This document shows positions 7,004-14,063 of a stretch of DNA of 19,686 nt, one piece after another. Positions within the stretch are counted from its first letter, which is position 1. Every line of letters starts with the position of its first letter. The notes below the pieces were generated by a model. It was not told where the DNA came from and made no database searches. It was given only the letters and a program-made list of their open reading frames with translations. The translations under genes and the position numbers were made by a program. Origin of the DNA: JACDBD01 sp050743385 (lineage in GTDB: Bacteria; Actinomycetota; Acidimicrobiia; IMCC26256; JACDBD01); the NCBI GenBank assembly GCA_050743385.1, contig JBOGFJ010000270.1, positions 1 through 19,686 of the forward strand, written 5' to 3'.

Positions 7004-8185
7004 TCAGACCTGGACGCGCAGCACGGCGGCGGCACCCGCATCCCCTGCCGCGCACCCGGTGAAGAGCCCGGTACCTCCACCCCGCAGGGCGAGGGCCGCG
7101 ACCAGCTCCGCGATCGCACGCAGACCGGTGGGGCCCTGAGGGTGCCCGTACACGAGGCTGCAGCCGTAGGGATTGAGTGCCTCGACGTCGAGACCCGTCT
7201 CGCGCGCGAACCAGAGATCGTTCACGGCGAACGGGTTGTGGGTCTTGACGACGTCGATCTGGTCCAACGTGAGCCCGGCGTCGTCGAGTGCCCGCCGGGC
7301 GGCCGGTACGGGCGCCTTGGGCATCCGCGCTCGCTCGACACGCGCGCTGCCGGTCGCGAGGAGCTGCACGATCACGCCATCGCGTGCGGCCGTCGCCCTA
7401 TCGGTGATGAGCGCCCCCGCGGTGCCGTCCGCGGGATGCGTCTGCGACCCGAATGTCGTGACCCCCTCGGGGTGCACGGGGGCGAGCTTCGCAAGCCCGT
7501 CGGCGGTGGTGGCGTGGACGCCGTCGTCTTCGGTGAGGCGGATCCGCCGACGATCGACCGTAAGCTCGGCGTCGACCATGTAACGCCGCTGGAACTCCCG
7601 TCCGCCGGCGAGGGCGTCGCGGTACTGCTCGGCGCGGACGAGGGTGATCTCGTCGGCATCCCGCCGGGTGAAGCCGGCCTCCGCGGCCACCGCGTCGGCG
7701 GTCGCGACCATCGAGGTGCCGCCCCACGGATCGAGCGCGAACGAGTCGAGCACCCAGTGCTGCACCGTCGGTCGACCACCAGCTGACCCGGGCGCAGGCC
7801 ATGTCAGCAGGGGGCCGTTGCTCGTCCGGTCGGTGGTGACCACGAGCGCAACGCGCGCGTCCCCGTACTCGACCGCGACCGCGGCGGCCTGGAGACCCGC
7901 CACCGAGGTCGCGCACGCCTGGGAGACCAGGGGCCCGCACACCCCGGCGAGGCCTAGTCGCCCTGCCAGTGTGGTCGGGCCGTAGAACGTCGAGGCCTGC
8001 GGCACCGTCTGGCCGAACACGACCTGCTCCACCGCGTCGAGCGGGAGCGCCCGCTCCTCAGCGGCCCGCGTCGCGACCGCGACCGCGAGGTCGAGGCTGT
8101 CGACGCCCGCCAGCGCGCCCTGCCACCGGGCGAAGGGCGACGACCAGACGCCGTTCCCGGGGAGGAAGGCGCGCTCGAACCGCAT
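7004..8185 (-). CDS. Thiolase family protein (acetyl-CoA acyltransferase)
   Basis: A 393-residue thiolase with all catalytic positions in place: nucleophile Cys91 in SQACATS, His316 in KTHNPFAVND, His348 in YGHPQGPTG, and Cys378 in TGCAAGDAG. The loop usually written GNASGxNDGA is divergent (GSQTHPADGTAG, 246-257). The final Cys loop is GCAAGD in place of the usual CAGGGMG. ATG 8185 is chosen over the 86-residue longer frame because homology begins there and a TACGAT box lies 6 nt upstream, suggesting a leaderless start. It probably cleaves a 3-oxoacyl-CoA at the end of a beta-oxidation-like route. It is convergent with the DUF1028 gene and divergent from the GntR gene. Confidence 0.9.
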   Translation of the reverse strand: MRFERAFLPGNGVWSSPFARWQGALAGVDSLDLAVAVATRAAEERALPLDAVEQVVFGQTVPQASTFYGPTTLAGRLGLAGVCGPLVSQACATSVAGLQAAAVAVEYGDARVALVVTTDRTSNGPLLTWPAPGSAGGRPTVQHWVLDSFALDPWGGTSMVATADAVAAEAGFTRRDADEITLVRAEQYRDALAGGREFQRRYMVDAELTVDRRRIRLTEDDGVHATTADGLAKLAPVHPEGVTTFGSQTHPADGTAGALITDRATAARDGVIVQLLATGSARVERARMPKAPVPAARRALDDAGLTLDQIDVVKTHNPFAVNDLWFARETGLDVEALNPYGCSLVYGHPQGPTGLRAIAELVAALALRGGGTGLFTGCAAGDAGAAAVLRVQV

Positions 8186-8191
8186 GCCGGA

Positions 8192-8197
8192 ATCGTA
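8192..8197 (-). promoter_or_regulatory. Predicted -10 box (TACGAT) for a leaderless thiolase transcript
   Basis: Read on the minus strand, TACGAT is followed by 6 nt and then the ATG of the thiolase. No ribosome binding site is visible before that ATG. The TANNNT-to-start spacing is what a leaderless message would have. No good -35 hexamer was seen. Confidence 0.38.
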
Positions 8198-8251
8198 CGA
8201 CAGGGATGGGACGGCGGACGATTCTTCTGTAGAACGAAGCTGCCCAGGATA

Positions 8252-8268
8252 CGCTTGTCCCACAAACG
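8252..8268. promoter_or_regulatory. Palindromic operator for the GntR/FCD regulator in the shared thiolase-gntR region
   Basis: The core TTGT-CCC-ACAA (8255-8265) is a perfect palindrome, extended to 17 bp (CG.TTGT...ACAA.CG) with one mismatch pair. It matches the T.GT...AC.A pattern known for FadR/FCD-subfamily GntR regulators. It overlaps a plus-strand TACGCT box (8250-8255) and abuts a minus-strand TATCCT box (8246-8251). A bound repressor could therefore shut both divergent genes. A looser arm pair, GTCC.AC/GT.GGAC, spans 8257-8276. Confidence 0.55.
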
Positions 8269-8306
8269 AGTAGGACATTCTCGCAACGATTGCCGCGAGG
8301 ACCGCG

Positions 8307-8999
8307 ATGCCCACCGCCGCCACCGCTCCCCCCGACCGGACCAACCGGGCAACGGCCGTGGAGTCGGTGATGGAGGCCATCACAGAGGGGGTCAAGGACG
8401 GTCGGTACGCGCCCGGCCAGCGGCTCGTCGAGGCCGACCTCACGGCCGAGCTCGGGGTGAGCCGGGGCCCGCTGCGCGAGGCACTCGGCCGCCTGGCGGC
8501 GGAGGGCCTGCTGGAGCTCGAGCCCTACCGCGGCGCCGTCGTGCGCAAGCTCGCCCGCGGGGAGGTCGTCGACCTCTTCCGGGTCCGGGAGCTGCTCGAG
8601 GGCGAGGCCGCCCGGCTGGCGGCGCTCCGAATCGACGAGGACGACCACCGCCGGCGCCTGGAGACGGGCATCGATGCGGTGAACATGTTCCGGCGCCGGG
8701 CCGACTCGCGCGGCTACATGGACGAGAACGCCCGCTTCCACGAGCTGATCGTGGACCTCAGCCGCAACCGGCTGCTCGCCCGCCTCATCGGCCAGCTCCA
8801 CGTCCACGCCTTCCGGCTCCTCATCCGGCGCGTGGTCGTCGACGGGTCGGCGGTGGAGGATTCGATCCGCGACCACGACGAGGTCGCGGCTGCCGTCCTC
8901 GCCGGCGACGCCCGCGGCGCGGAGCGAGCCATGCGGGCCCACGTGCGCCGCTCGGGCGAGATGGTCCTCCGGACCGCCGAGCGATCCGCGTTCCTCTGA
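8307..8999 (+). CDS. GntR-family regulator with FCD ligand-binding domain
   Basis: A 230-residue protein with a winged helix at about residues 18-80, including the family-typical VSRGPLREALGRLAAEGLL. An all-helical FCD domain follows at about 88-220. Likely metal/ligand residues of the FCD type are Asn141, His145 (NARFH), His190 (RDHDEV) and His212 (AHVRRS). FCD regulators usually respond to organic acids or acyl-CoAs and repress adjacent catabolic genes. ATG 8307 has GAGG 7 nt upstream. It diverges from the thiolase across about 120 bp that contains a matching palindrome, so autoregulation and control of the thiolase are likely. Confidence 0.9.
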   Translation: MPTAATAPPDRTNRATAVESVMEAITEGVKDGRYAPGQRLVEADLTAELGVSRGPLREALGRLAAEGLLELEPYRGAVVRKLARGEVVDLFRVRELLEGEAARLAALRIDEDDHRRRLETGIDAVNMFRRRADSRGYMDENARFHELIVDLSRNRLLARLIGQLHVHAFRLLIRRVVVDGSAVEDSIRDHDEVAAAVLAGDARGAERAMRAHVRRSGEMVLRTAERSAFL

Positions 9000-9003
9000 G
9001 GTT

Positions 9004-9016
9004 CCCGGCGCCCGGG
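9004..9016. terminator. Small hairpin between convergent gntR and acyl-CoA synthetase genes
   Basis: CCCGG (9004-9008) and CCGGG (9012-9016) pair across a 3-nt loop, with two possible extra T:G pairs, in the 23-bp space between the two stop codons. It could serve as a bidirectional terminator, but the stem is short and there is no T tract. Confidence 0.25.
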
Positions 9017-9022
9017 GGTCGC

Positions 9023-11095
9023 TCAGCGAGCAGCGGCTCGGTCATGACCGTCGGATCCCTCGGTGAGCACGAGCGCATCCAGCGCGAGCACACCGGCTCG
9101 AACGATGCGCAGCGGGTTGATCTCGATGCTCGCCGTCTCCGGGTGCTCCACGAGCAGCTGCCCGACCTCGACGAGCACCCGAGCCAGTTCCTCCGTGTCG
9201 ACGGGAGCAAACCCTCGAAACCCTTCGCGTAGCTCGACCGGGAGCGAGTGCACCATCTCGATCGCGTCGGGGCGTGTCAGGGGGAGGAGCCGCATCGCCA
9301 CGGGTGACGTCAGCTCGGCCGCGGTGCCGCCGAGCCCCACCATGATGATCGGGCCGAACACCTCGTCGCGAAGCGTGCCCACGATCAGGTCGGGTCCGGG
9401 CGGGGCCTCGCGCTCGACGAGCACGGTGTCGTCGGGGAGCCCGGCGGCGGCGAAACCAGCCAGGGCCGCGTCGAGCGCCTCCTCGCCGCGGACTCCGACG
9501 ACGACGCCGCCAGCCGCGGTCTTGTGCGTCATGGCGGCATCGAGCACCTTGACGACGACCGGGGGCCCGAACTCGGCCAGTGCTGCGCGGGCCTCGTCAC
9601 GGCCGGCGCACACGCGTCGCGCCGGCGTGGGGATGCCGATTGCTTCGAGGAACAGCTTCGCGTCGTGCTCGTCGACGGGACCGACGATCTTGCCGGCGGC
9701 GCCGGTGGTGAGGGAGGTGGCGATGGGGCGGGCGCGCTCGAGGCGATAGCGTGCGCGCGAATCGTCGACGATCGCTCGCACCGCGCGGGCGAGCCGCTCC
9801 GGCGCCTCGAACACCGAGACGCCGAGGGCACCGAGCTTGGACCTGCGCTCGCGGACAGCGCCGGCCGGACCACCGGTTCCGAAAAGCACGGGGCTGCCCG
9901 ACGAGGCGACGTCGCGCAGGGCTGTCACCGGGTCGATCGCGTTCGCCTCCTCGAGCGCGAAGCAGGCGACGACGTCGATCGAGGGGTCCGCCGCGACCGT
10001 GCCGACGACGTCAGGCAGCGTGGGGCCCGGCCGGGCGGTGTCGACCGGGTTCCGCTGGTACGTATGGGGGGGCAGCAGCTCCGAGAGCCGGGTGGTCGTG
10101 GCCGCGGCGAGGGCCGGGATCGAGACTCCCCCGCTTCGTAGCTCGTCGGCGACGACCAGACCGGGTCCGGCCTGGCAGGTCACCAGCGCGACGCCGGGAT
10201 CGGCTCGCGGCGCCATCCGGGCACCAGCCAGGGCGCGTGCGGCGTCGACGACCTCGGTGGGATCGTCGACAACGACGGCACCTGCCTGCGCGAGTGCCGC
10301 CCGGGTCAGCTCGTAGCTGCCGATCATGCTTCCGGTGTGCGAGGCGGCAAAGTCGCGCACGTCGGAACGGCCGACCCCGAGCGCCACGACCGGCTTGGCC
10401 ATCGCGACCCGCCGCACCGCTTCGAAGAGCGCACGGCCGTCGGCGATCCCCTCGATGTGCAGCGCGACGACGCCAGTGTCGTCGCAGGTGGCGAGGAAGT
10501 CGAGTACGTCGGCGAAGCCCACATCGACGGCATTGCCCAGACCGACCCCGAGCCGGAGCCCGAGTCCCGCACTCGCCGCCATGAACGCCAGCAGCAGGCT
10601 CATCCCGCCGCTCTGCGCGACCACGGCAAGCGGCCCCGCGGTCATCGACGTCGCCTCGGGCACGAACGTCGCGTGGACGCCGTCGACGCAGTTGACGAAA
10701 CCCGCGGTGTTGGGTCCGAGCACCCGGACGCCGTAGGTGCGCGCCGCGTCGCGGACTCGTTCCTGCCGTTCCCTCCCGTACCGGTCGCCCGTCTCGGCGA
10801 ATCCCCCGGCGCAGATCACCGCCGCGCCTACGCCGCCCCTCCCACACTCCTCCACGACCTCGGGCACCGCCGCGGCCGGGACGGCCAGGATCGCCAGATC
10901 GACGCTCGCGGGTAGGTCGCCGACCGTCGGATGCGCCGGGCGTCCGCCGATGGTGTCGGAGTGCGAGTTGACCGGGAACAGCTCGCCCGAGAAGCCGGCG
11001 AGCGCCGCCATCACTGCGTGCCCCATCTTCGACGGGTCGTCGGAGGCGCCGACGACCGCGACCGAGCGCGGTCGGAAGAGCGGGTCCAGCCCCAT
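9023..11095 (-). CDS. NDP-forming acyl-CoA synthetase (acetate-CoA ligase family), fused alpha-beta type
   Basis: A 690-residue protein. Residues 1-135 are a CoA-binding Rossmann domain (SVAVVGASDDPSKMGHAV). About 150-290 is a succinyl-CoA-synthetase-like domain with the phospho-histidine in SHTGSM (His253). About 300-445 is a second flavodoxin-like domain. About 470-685 is an ATP-grasp domain with VVVKVLDA (Lys516), THKTAAGGV, EVFGPIIMVGLGG (578-590) and EINPL (658-662). It makes acyl-CoA from acid, CoA and ATP with release of ADP and phosphate. ATG 11095 has no ribosome site, but a TACGGT box lies 8 nt upstream, consistent with leaderless expression. It follows the PaaX-family gene on the same strand, so an aryl or acyl-CoA product might be that repressor's ligand (inference). 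Confidence 0.92.
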   Translation of the reverse strand: MGLDPLFRPRSVAVVGASDDPSKMGHAVMAALAGFSGELFPVNSHSDTIGGRPAHPTVGDLPASVDLAILAVPAAAVPEVVEECGRGGVGAAVICAGGFAETGDRYGRERQERVRDAARTYGVRVLGPNTAGFVNCVDGVHATFVPEATSMTAGPLAVVAQSGGMSLLLAFMAASAGLGLRLGVGLGNAVDVGFADVLDFLATCDDTGVVALHIEGIADGRALFEAVRRVAMAKPVVALGVGRSDVRDFAASHTGSMIGSYELTRAALAQAGAVVVDDPTEVVDAARALAGARMAPRADPGVALVTCQAGPGLVVADELRSGGVSIPALAAATTTRLSELLPPHTYQRNPVDTARPGPTLPDVVGTVAADPSIDVVACFALEEANAIDPVTALRDVASSGSPVLFGTGGPAGAVRERRSKLGALGVSVFEAPERLARAVRAIVDDSRARYRLERARPIATSLTTGAAGKIVGPVDEHDAKLFLEAIGIPTPARRVCAGRDEARAALAEFGPPVVVKVLDAAMTHKTAAGGVVVGVRGEEALDAALAGFAAAGLPDDTVLVEREAPPGPDLIVGTLRDEVFGPIIMVGLGGTAAELTSPVAMRLLPLTRPDAIEMVHSLPVELREGFRGFAPVDTEELARVLVEVGQLLVEHPETASIEINPLRIVRAGVLALDALVLTEGSDGHDRAAAR

Positions 11096-11103
11096 CGTGT
11101 GAC

Positions 11104-11109
11104 ACCGTA
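11104..11109 (-). promoter_or_regulatory. Predicted -10 box (TACGGT) for the acyl-CoA synthetase
   Basis: Minus-strand TACGGT is 8 nt before the ATG at 11095, leaving no room for a leader with a ribosome binding site. The position fits leaderless transcription. No clear -35 was recognised. Confidence 0.35.
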
Positions 11110-11141
11110 CTCGACACTTCCCTGACGTACCGAAGCAGTAT

Positions 11142-11156
11142 CGTCAAACGTTGACG
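11142..11156. promoter_or_regulatory. Perfect 6-bp-arm palindrome between paaX-family and synthetase genes
   Basis: CGTCAA-ACG-TTGACG is a 15-bp inverted repeat about 33 bp upstream of the synthetase -10 box and 30 bp after the PaaX-family stop. It is a possible operator. Which regulator would use it is unknown. TTGACG also resembles a -35 box on either strand, but no -10 is suitably spaced. Confidence 0.35.
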
Positions 11157-11185
11157 GACCTCGCCGGGCACCCGGGGAGGTCCCG

Positions 11186-12061
11186 CTAACCGGCGGCAGC
11201 CTCGAGATCGTCGAAGTACTGCGCCGCGTCGGGCTCCCACTCCGAGTAGCGGGCGTCGAAGACCTCCCGGGCGCGGTGGCCCCTCCAGTTCACCGGCAAC
11301 AGCTCGTCGGGGAGCTCGGGGTCGATGAACGGGAACCGGCGCCACCGGTGCAGCAGCTCGATCATCGCCGCGAACCGGCTCCGCGGCGAGCGCGGTGCCC
11401 GCTTCGAGAAGGCTCGCACGAAGCCCCGGTACTCCTCCGCCAGGCCGTCGAGGTCCCAGGCGCGGTGTAGCAGATCCGACTCGGTGACGAGCTGCCCGAC
11501 CTCGCCGACGAACACCGTCGCGTGCTCGACGAGGCCGAGCTCCTCGAGCACCTCGGTCGCGACCTGCTCACGGTCGATGTGCGGCGTGATCGCGACCCCG
11601 GCGCTCAGGAAGCCGAGGCCCGCGAACCCGAGACGGCTGCGGAGGAGGTGCCGCGTGGGCCGGTGCTCCTCGGGCACCGAGCAGAGGACGATCAGCCACC
11701 GCCCGTCCCAGTCGTTCGTGGATGCGCCGAACCCGAAGATCCGCTCACGCCCGGTCTCCAGGAGCTCGGTCGCCACGGGCGTGAGGGATCGACGGACGGA
11801 CCTTCCGTCGCGTCGGCCGGTCACGAGACCCTGCTCGGTCAAGCGGCTGAGCGCCTGGCGGGCGTTGCGCTCGTCCACGCCCACGGTGTCGAGGGCGCCG
11901 ATGAGCGTGTACGTCCAGACCTCACCGCCCCTCGGATGGACGAACTGGCCGAGAACATCGAGCAGCAACGCCTTCGCGCTCGTGCCCGATCTCGGGCGCA
12001 GTGCGTGCCGCGGAGCGCGCAGCACACCCGGCCCGGCTCGATCCCCACCGTGGCCAGGCAC
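11186..12061 (-). CDS. PaaX-family transcriptional repressor
   Basis: About 291 residues as called from GTG 12061. The PaaX layout is clear. An N-terminal winged helix (SAKALLLDVLGQFVHPRGGEVW, then NARQALSRLTEQGLVTGRRDGR) is followed by a central region with WDGRWLIVLCSVPEEHRPTRHLLRSRL typical of the family. The C-terminal domain includes RFPFIDPELPDELLPVNWRG. PaaX of Escherichia coli represses phenylacetate genes and is released by phenylacetyl-CoA. Here the divergent neighbour is gentisate dioxygenase, so it is a good candidate repressor of the gentisate genes, with an aryl-CoA or acid effector inferred. The start is uncertain: GTG 12025 would remove 12 residues and still keep the whole helix-turn-helix. 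Confidence 0.88.
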   Translation of the reverse strand: MPGHGGDRAGPGVLRAPRHALRPRSGTSAKALLLDVLGQFVHPRGGEVWTYTLIGALDTVGVDERNARQALSRLTEQGLVTGRRDGRSVRRSLTPVATELLETGRERIFGFGASTNDWDGRWLIVLCSVPEEHRPTRHLLRSRLGFAGLGFLSAGVAITPHIDREQVATEVLEELGLVEHATVFVGEVGQLVTESDLLHRAWDLDGLAEEYRGFVRAFSKRAPRSPRSRFAAMIELLHRWRRFPFIDPELPDELLPVNWRGHRAREVFDARYSEWEPDAAQYFDDLEAAAG

Positions 12062-12121
12062 GGCCTCTGTCTACTACCCGAGCCGGCGGATCGGCCGCCG
12101 AAGAACCACACAAGCGTGACG

Positions 12122-12149
12122 GGCGATAGTGGATCTGTCACACATCGCC
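12122..12149. promoter_or_regulatory. Inverted repeat next to the gentisate dioxygenase promoter (candidate PaaX-family operator)
   Basis: GGCGATAGTG (12122-12131) is nearly complementary to CACACATCGCC (12139-12149): the outer GGCGAT/ATCGCC pair is perfect, then a one-base bulge, then GTG/CAC, around a 7-nt centre. The right arm directly abuts the predicted -10 box. The site sits in the 101-bp divergent region between the PaaX-family gene and the dioxygenase gene, where a repressor of both would bind. The assignment to this regulator is inference. Confidence 0.42.
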
Positions 12150-12155
12150 TAGCAT
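12150..12155 (+). promoter_or_regulatory. Predicted -10 box (TAGCAT) for leaderless gentisate dioxygenase
   Basis: TAGCAT ends 7 nt before the GTG at 12163, and no ribosome binding site is visible. This gives a leaderless arrangement. The local sequence (CTAGCATCGGCCGTGTG) closely resembles that before 386 and 19606. No strong -35 was found. Confidence 0.42.
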
Positions 12156-12162
12156 CGGCCGT

Positions 12163-13227
12163 GTGACCACGGCCGAGGACAACCTGGCACTGCGCCGGTT
12201 GCACGCCGACTTCGAGGCCGCGTCGCTGTCACCGCTGTGGAGCCAACGCGGCGACCTCCAGCCCGACGCGCCGAGCGCGGCGGCCCGCCCGTACCGATGG
12301 CGATGGCGCGAGGTCCTTCCCCTCGCCGAACGCGCCGGACGGCTCGTACCGGTCGGCAGGGGTGGCGAGCGCCGGGCGATCGCGTTCGCGAATCCGGGTC
12401 TGCCCGGCACGGCCTTCGCCACTCCGACCCTCTGGGCGGCCGTCCAGTACCTGGGCCCCGCCGAGGTCGCGCCGGCGCATCGCCACAGCCAGAGCGCCTT
12501 CCGCTTCGTCCTCGAGGGAGCGGGTGTCTGGACCGTCGTCGATGGTGACGCCGTGGCCATGCGTCGCGGCGATCTCCTCCTCACCCCGCCCTGGGCATGG
12601 CACGAACACCACAACCGCGCCGACGCGCCGATGGTGTGGCTCGACGGGCTCGACCTGCCGCTCGTCGCGCAGCTCGACGCCGAGTTCTTCGAGTTCGGAG
12701 CCGACGAGCTCACCGATCGCTCGACACCGGGGGTGTCGCGCGCCGAACGGCTCTGGGGTCATCCGGGCCTGCGGCCGATCGCGGCGACCGAGCGAGGGCG
12801 CTCTCCCCTCGTCGCCTACCGGTGGGACCAGACGGACGCCGCCCTGCGCGGGCAGATCGAGCTCGACGCCGCCGGTCATCCGGGCGCGGTCGGGGCCGGA
12901 CATGCCGGCGTGCGCTTCACCAATCCGATGACGGGTCGTGACGCGCTCGTCACGCTGCGCATCGAGATGCATCGGATCCGGCGCGGGTGCTCGGCGATCC
13001 TTCCGCGGGTCGTGGGCTCGTCGGTATGGCAGGTGTTCTCCGGTACCGGGACGTTCGAGCTCGAGGGAGATATGCACGAGGTCGAGCGCGGCGATGTGAT
13101 CGCGGTGCCCTCCTGGTGCCGGGTGGCGATCACCGCCACGGCCGATCTCGATCTGTTCGCCTTCGGCGACGCCCCCGTGTACGAGGCGCTCGGCCTGGCA
13201 CGCACCGAGCGGGAGCCCCCGTCGTGA
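12163..13227 (+). CDS. Gentisate 1,2-dioxygenase
   Basis: A 354-residue bicupin. The first cupin carries the Fe(II) ligands of the gentisate/salicylate dioxygenase family: His106 and His108 in PAHRHSQSAFRFVLEG, and His147 in TPPWAWHEHHN. The second cupin (about residues 270-340: WQVFSGTGTFELEG, then GDVIAVPSW) lacks metal histidines, as is usual. The length matches the family (about 340-370). It opens the gentisate ring between C1 and C2 to maleylpyruvate. GTG 12163 follows a -10 box by 7 nt, so the message is probably leaderless. It overlaps the hydrolase gene by 4 bp (GTGA), and the PaaX-family gene is divergent. Relatives cleave 1-hydroxy-2-naphthoate or salicylate, so strict specificity for gentisate is not proven. 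Confidence 0.92.
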   Translation: MTTAEDNLALRRLHADFEAASLSPLWSQRGDLQPDAPSAAARPYRWRWREVLPLAERAGRLVPVGRGGERRAIAFANPGLPGTAFATPTLWAAVQYLGPAEVAPAHRHSQSAFRFVLEGAGVWTVVDGDAVAMRRGDLLLTPPWAWHEHHNRADAPMVWLDGLDLPLVAQLDAEFFEFGADELTDRSTPGVSRAERLWGHPGLRPIAATERGRSPLVAYRWDQTDAALRGQIELDAAGHPGAVGAGHAGVRFTNPMTGRDALVTLRIEMHRIRRGCSAILPRVVGSSVWQVFSGTGTFELEGDMHEVERGDVIAVPSWCRVAITATADLDLFAFGDAPVYEALGLARTEREPPS

Positions 13228-14060
13228 GGCTGGCGACGATCCGGACAGGCGTCGCGACCACTGCGGTCCGGATCGACGGCACCGATGCGGTCGAGCTGGG
13301 CGTCGCTGACGTCGGCGCTCTCCTCGAGAACCCCGATTGGGAGCAGCGCGCCGCCGCCGCCGACGGCCGGCGGCACCAGGCCGATCGTCTCGACTACGCG
13401 CCGCTGGTCCTCCGGCCGGCCAAGATCATCTGCGTCGGCCTGAACTTCCGGAACCACATCCTCGAGATGGGGCGCGACCTGCCGGAGCACCCCACGCTGT
13501 TCGCGAAGTACGCACTGTCGTTGATCGGCGCCCGCGACGAGATCGTCCTGCCGCGCGTCTCGGCGCAGGTCGACTGGGAAGCCGAGCTCGCCGTGATCGT
13601 GGGCCGGCGGGTTCGCCACACCTCGGCGGAGGACGCGCTCGCGGTCATCGCCGGCTACTCCGTGCTCAACGATGTGAGCGTGCGCGATTACCAGAACCGC
13701 ACCTTACAGTGGCTCCAGGGGAAGACGTTCCAGTCGACCACGCCGCTGGGGCCCGAGCTCGTGACCACCGACGAGACGACCGGCGTCGACGGGTTCGAGG
13801 TCACGTGCGAGGTCGACGGGGAACTCGCGCAGAAGGCCACGACCTCGGATCTGGTGTTCGGCCCCGCCGAGCTTGTCTCGTACGTCTCCGACATCGTCAC
13901 CCTCGAGCCGGGCGACGTGATCGCCACCGGCACTCCCGGTGGCGTCGGGCACGCCCACGTCCCCCCGCGCTACCTCGCCGACGGGAGCGTCGTGGTCACC
14001 CGCATCGAGGGCATCGGCGAGTGCCACAACGCCTGCCGGCAGGAGCCCCCCGCCGGCTGA
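13224..14060 (+). CDS. Fumarylacetoacetate hydrolase-family protein, probable fumarylpyruvate hydrolase
   Basis: A 278-residue protein starting with GTG 13224 in a GTGA overlap with the dioxygenase gene. A small N-terminal domain is followed by the FAH fold: KIICVGLNFRNHILEMG (67-83), metal ligands Glu119 and Glu121 in DWEAELAVIVG, and Asp150 in LNDVSVRDYQ. Later come WLQGKTFQSTTPLGP and the terminal GDVIATGTPGGVG. The family splits C-C bonds in 2,4-dioxo acids. Coupled to a gentisate dioxygenase, with an isomerase encoded nearby, it most likely hydrolyses fumarylpyruvate to fumarate and pyruvate. Direct maleylpyruvate hydrolysis is an alternative but would leave the isomerase without a purpose. 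Confidence 0.9.
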   Translation: MRLATIRTGVATTAVRIDGTDAVELGVADVGALLENPDWEQRAAAADGRRHQADRLDYAPLVLRPAKIICVGLNFRNHILEMGRDLPEHPTLFAKYALSLIGARDEIVLPRVSAQVDWEAELAVIVGRRVRHTSAEDALAVIAGYSVLNDVSVRDYQNRTLQWLQGKTFQSTTPLGPELVTTDETTGVDGFEVTCEVDGELAQKATTSDLVFGPAELVSYVSDIVTLEPGDVIATGTPGGVGHAHVPPRYLADGSVVVTRIEGIGECHNACRQEPPAG

Positions 14061-14063
14061 CGG

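Noticed and set aside
6977..7005. GATCC/GGATC arms between the DUF1028 and thiolase stops as a terminator
   Set aside because: The arms are 5 bp with a 19-nt loop, and the right arm runs into the thiolase coding end; too weak to call.
8186..8443. 86-residue N-terminal extension of the thiolase
   Set aside because: It overlaps the divergent GntR gene and the operator, and thiolase similarity begins only at ATG 8185.
10011..11345. 444-residue minus-strand ORF in another frame of the synthetase region
   Set aside because: The frame of the acyl-CoA synthetase carries all domain motifs; this one is Arg/Gly-rich and random.
12229..13077. 282-residue minus-strand ORF antisense to gentisate dioxygenase
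   Set aside because: No domain is recognisable and the dioxygenase frame has clear cupin motifs.
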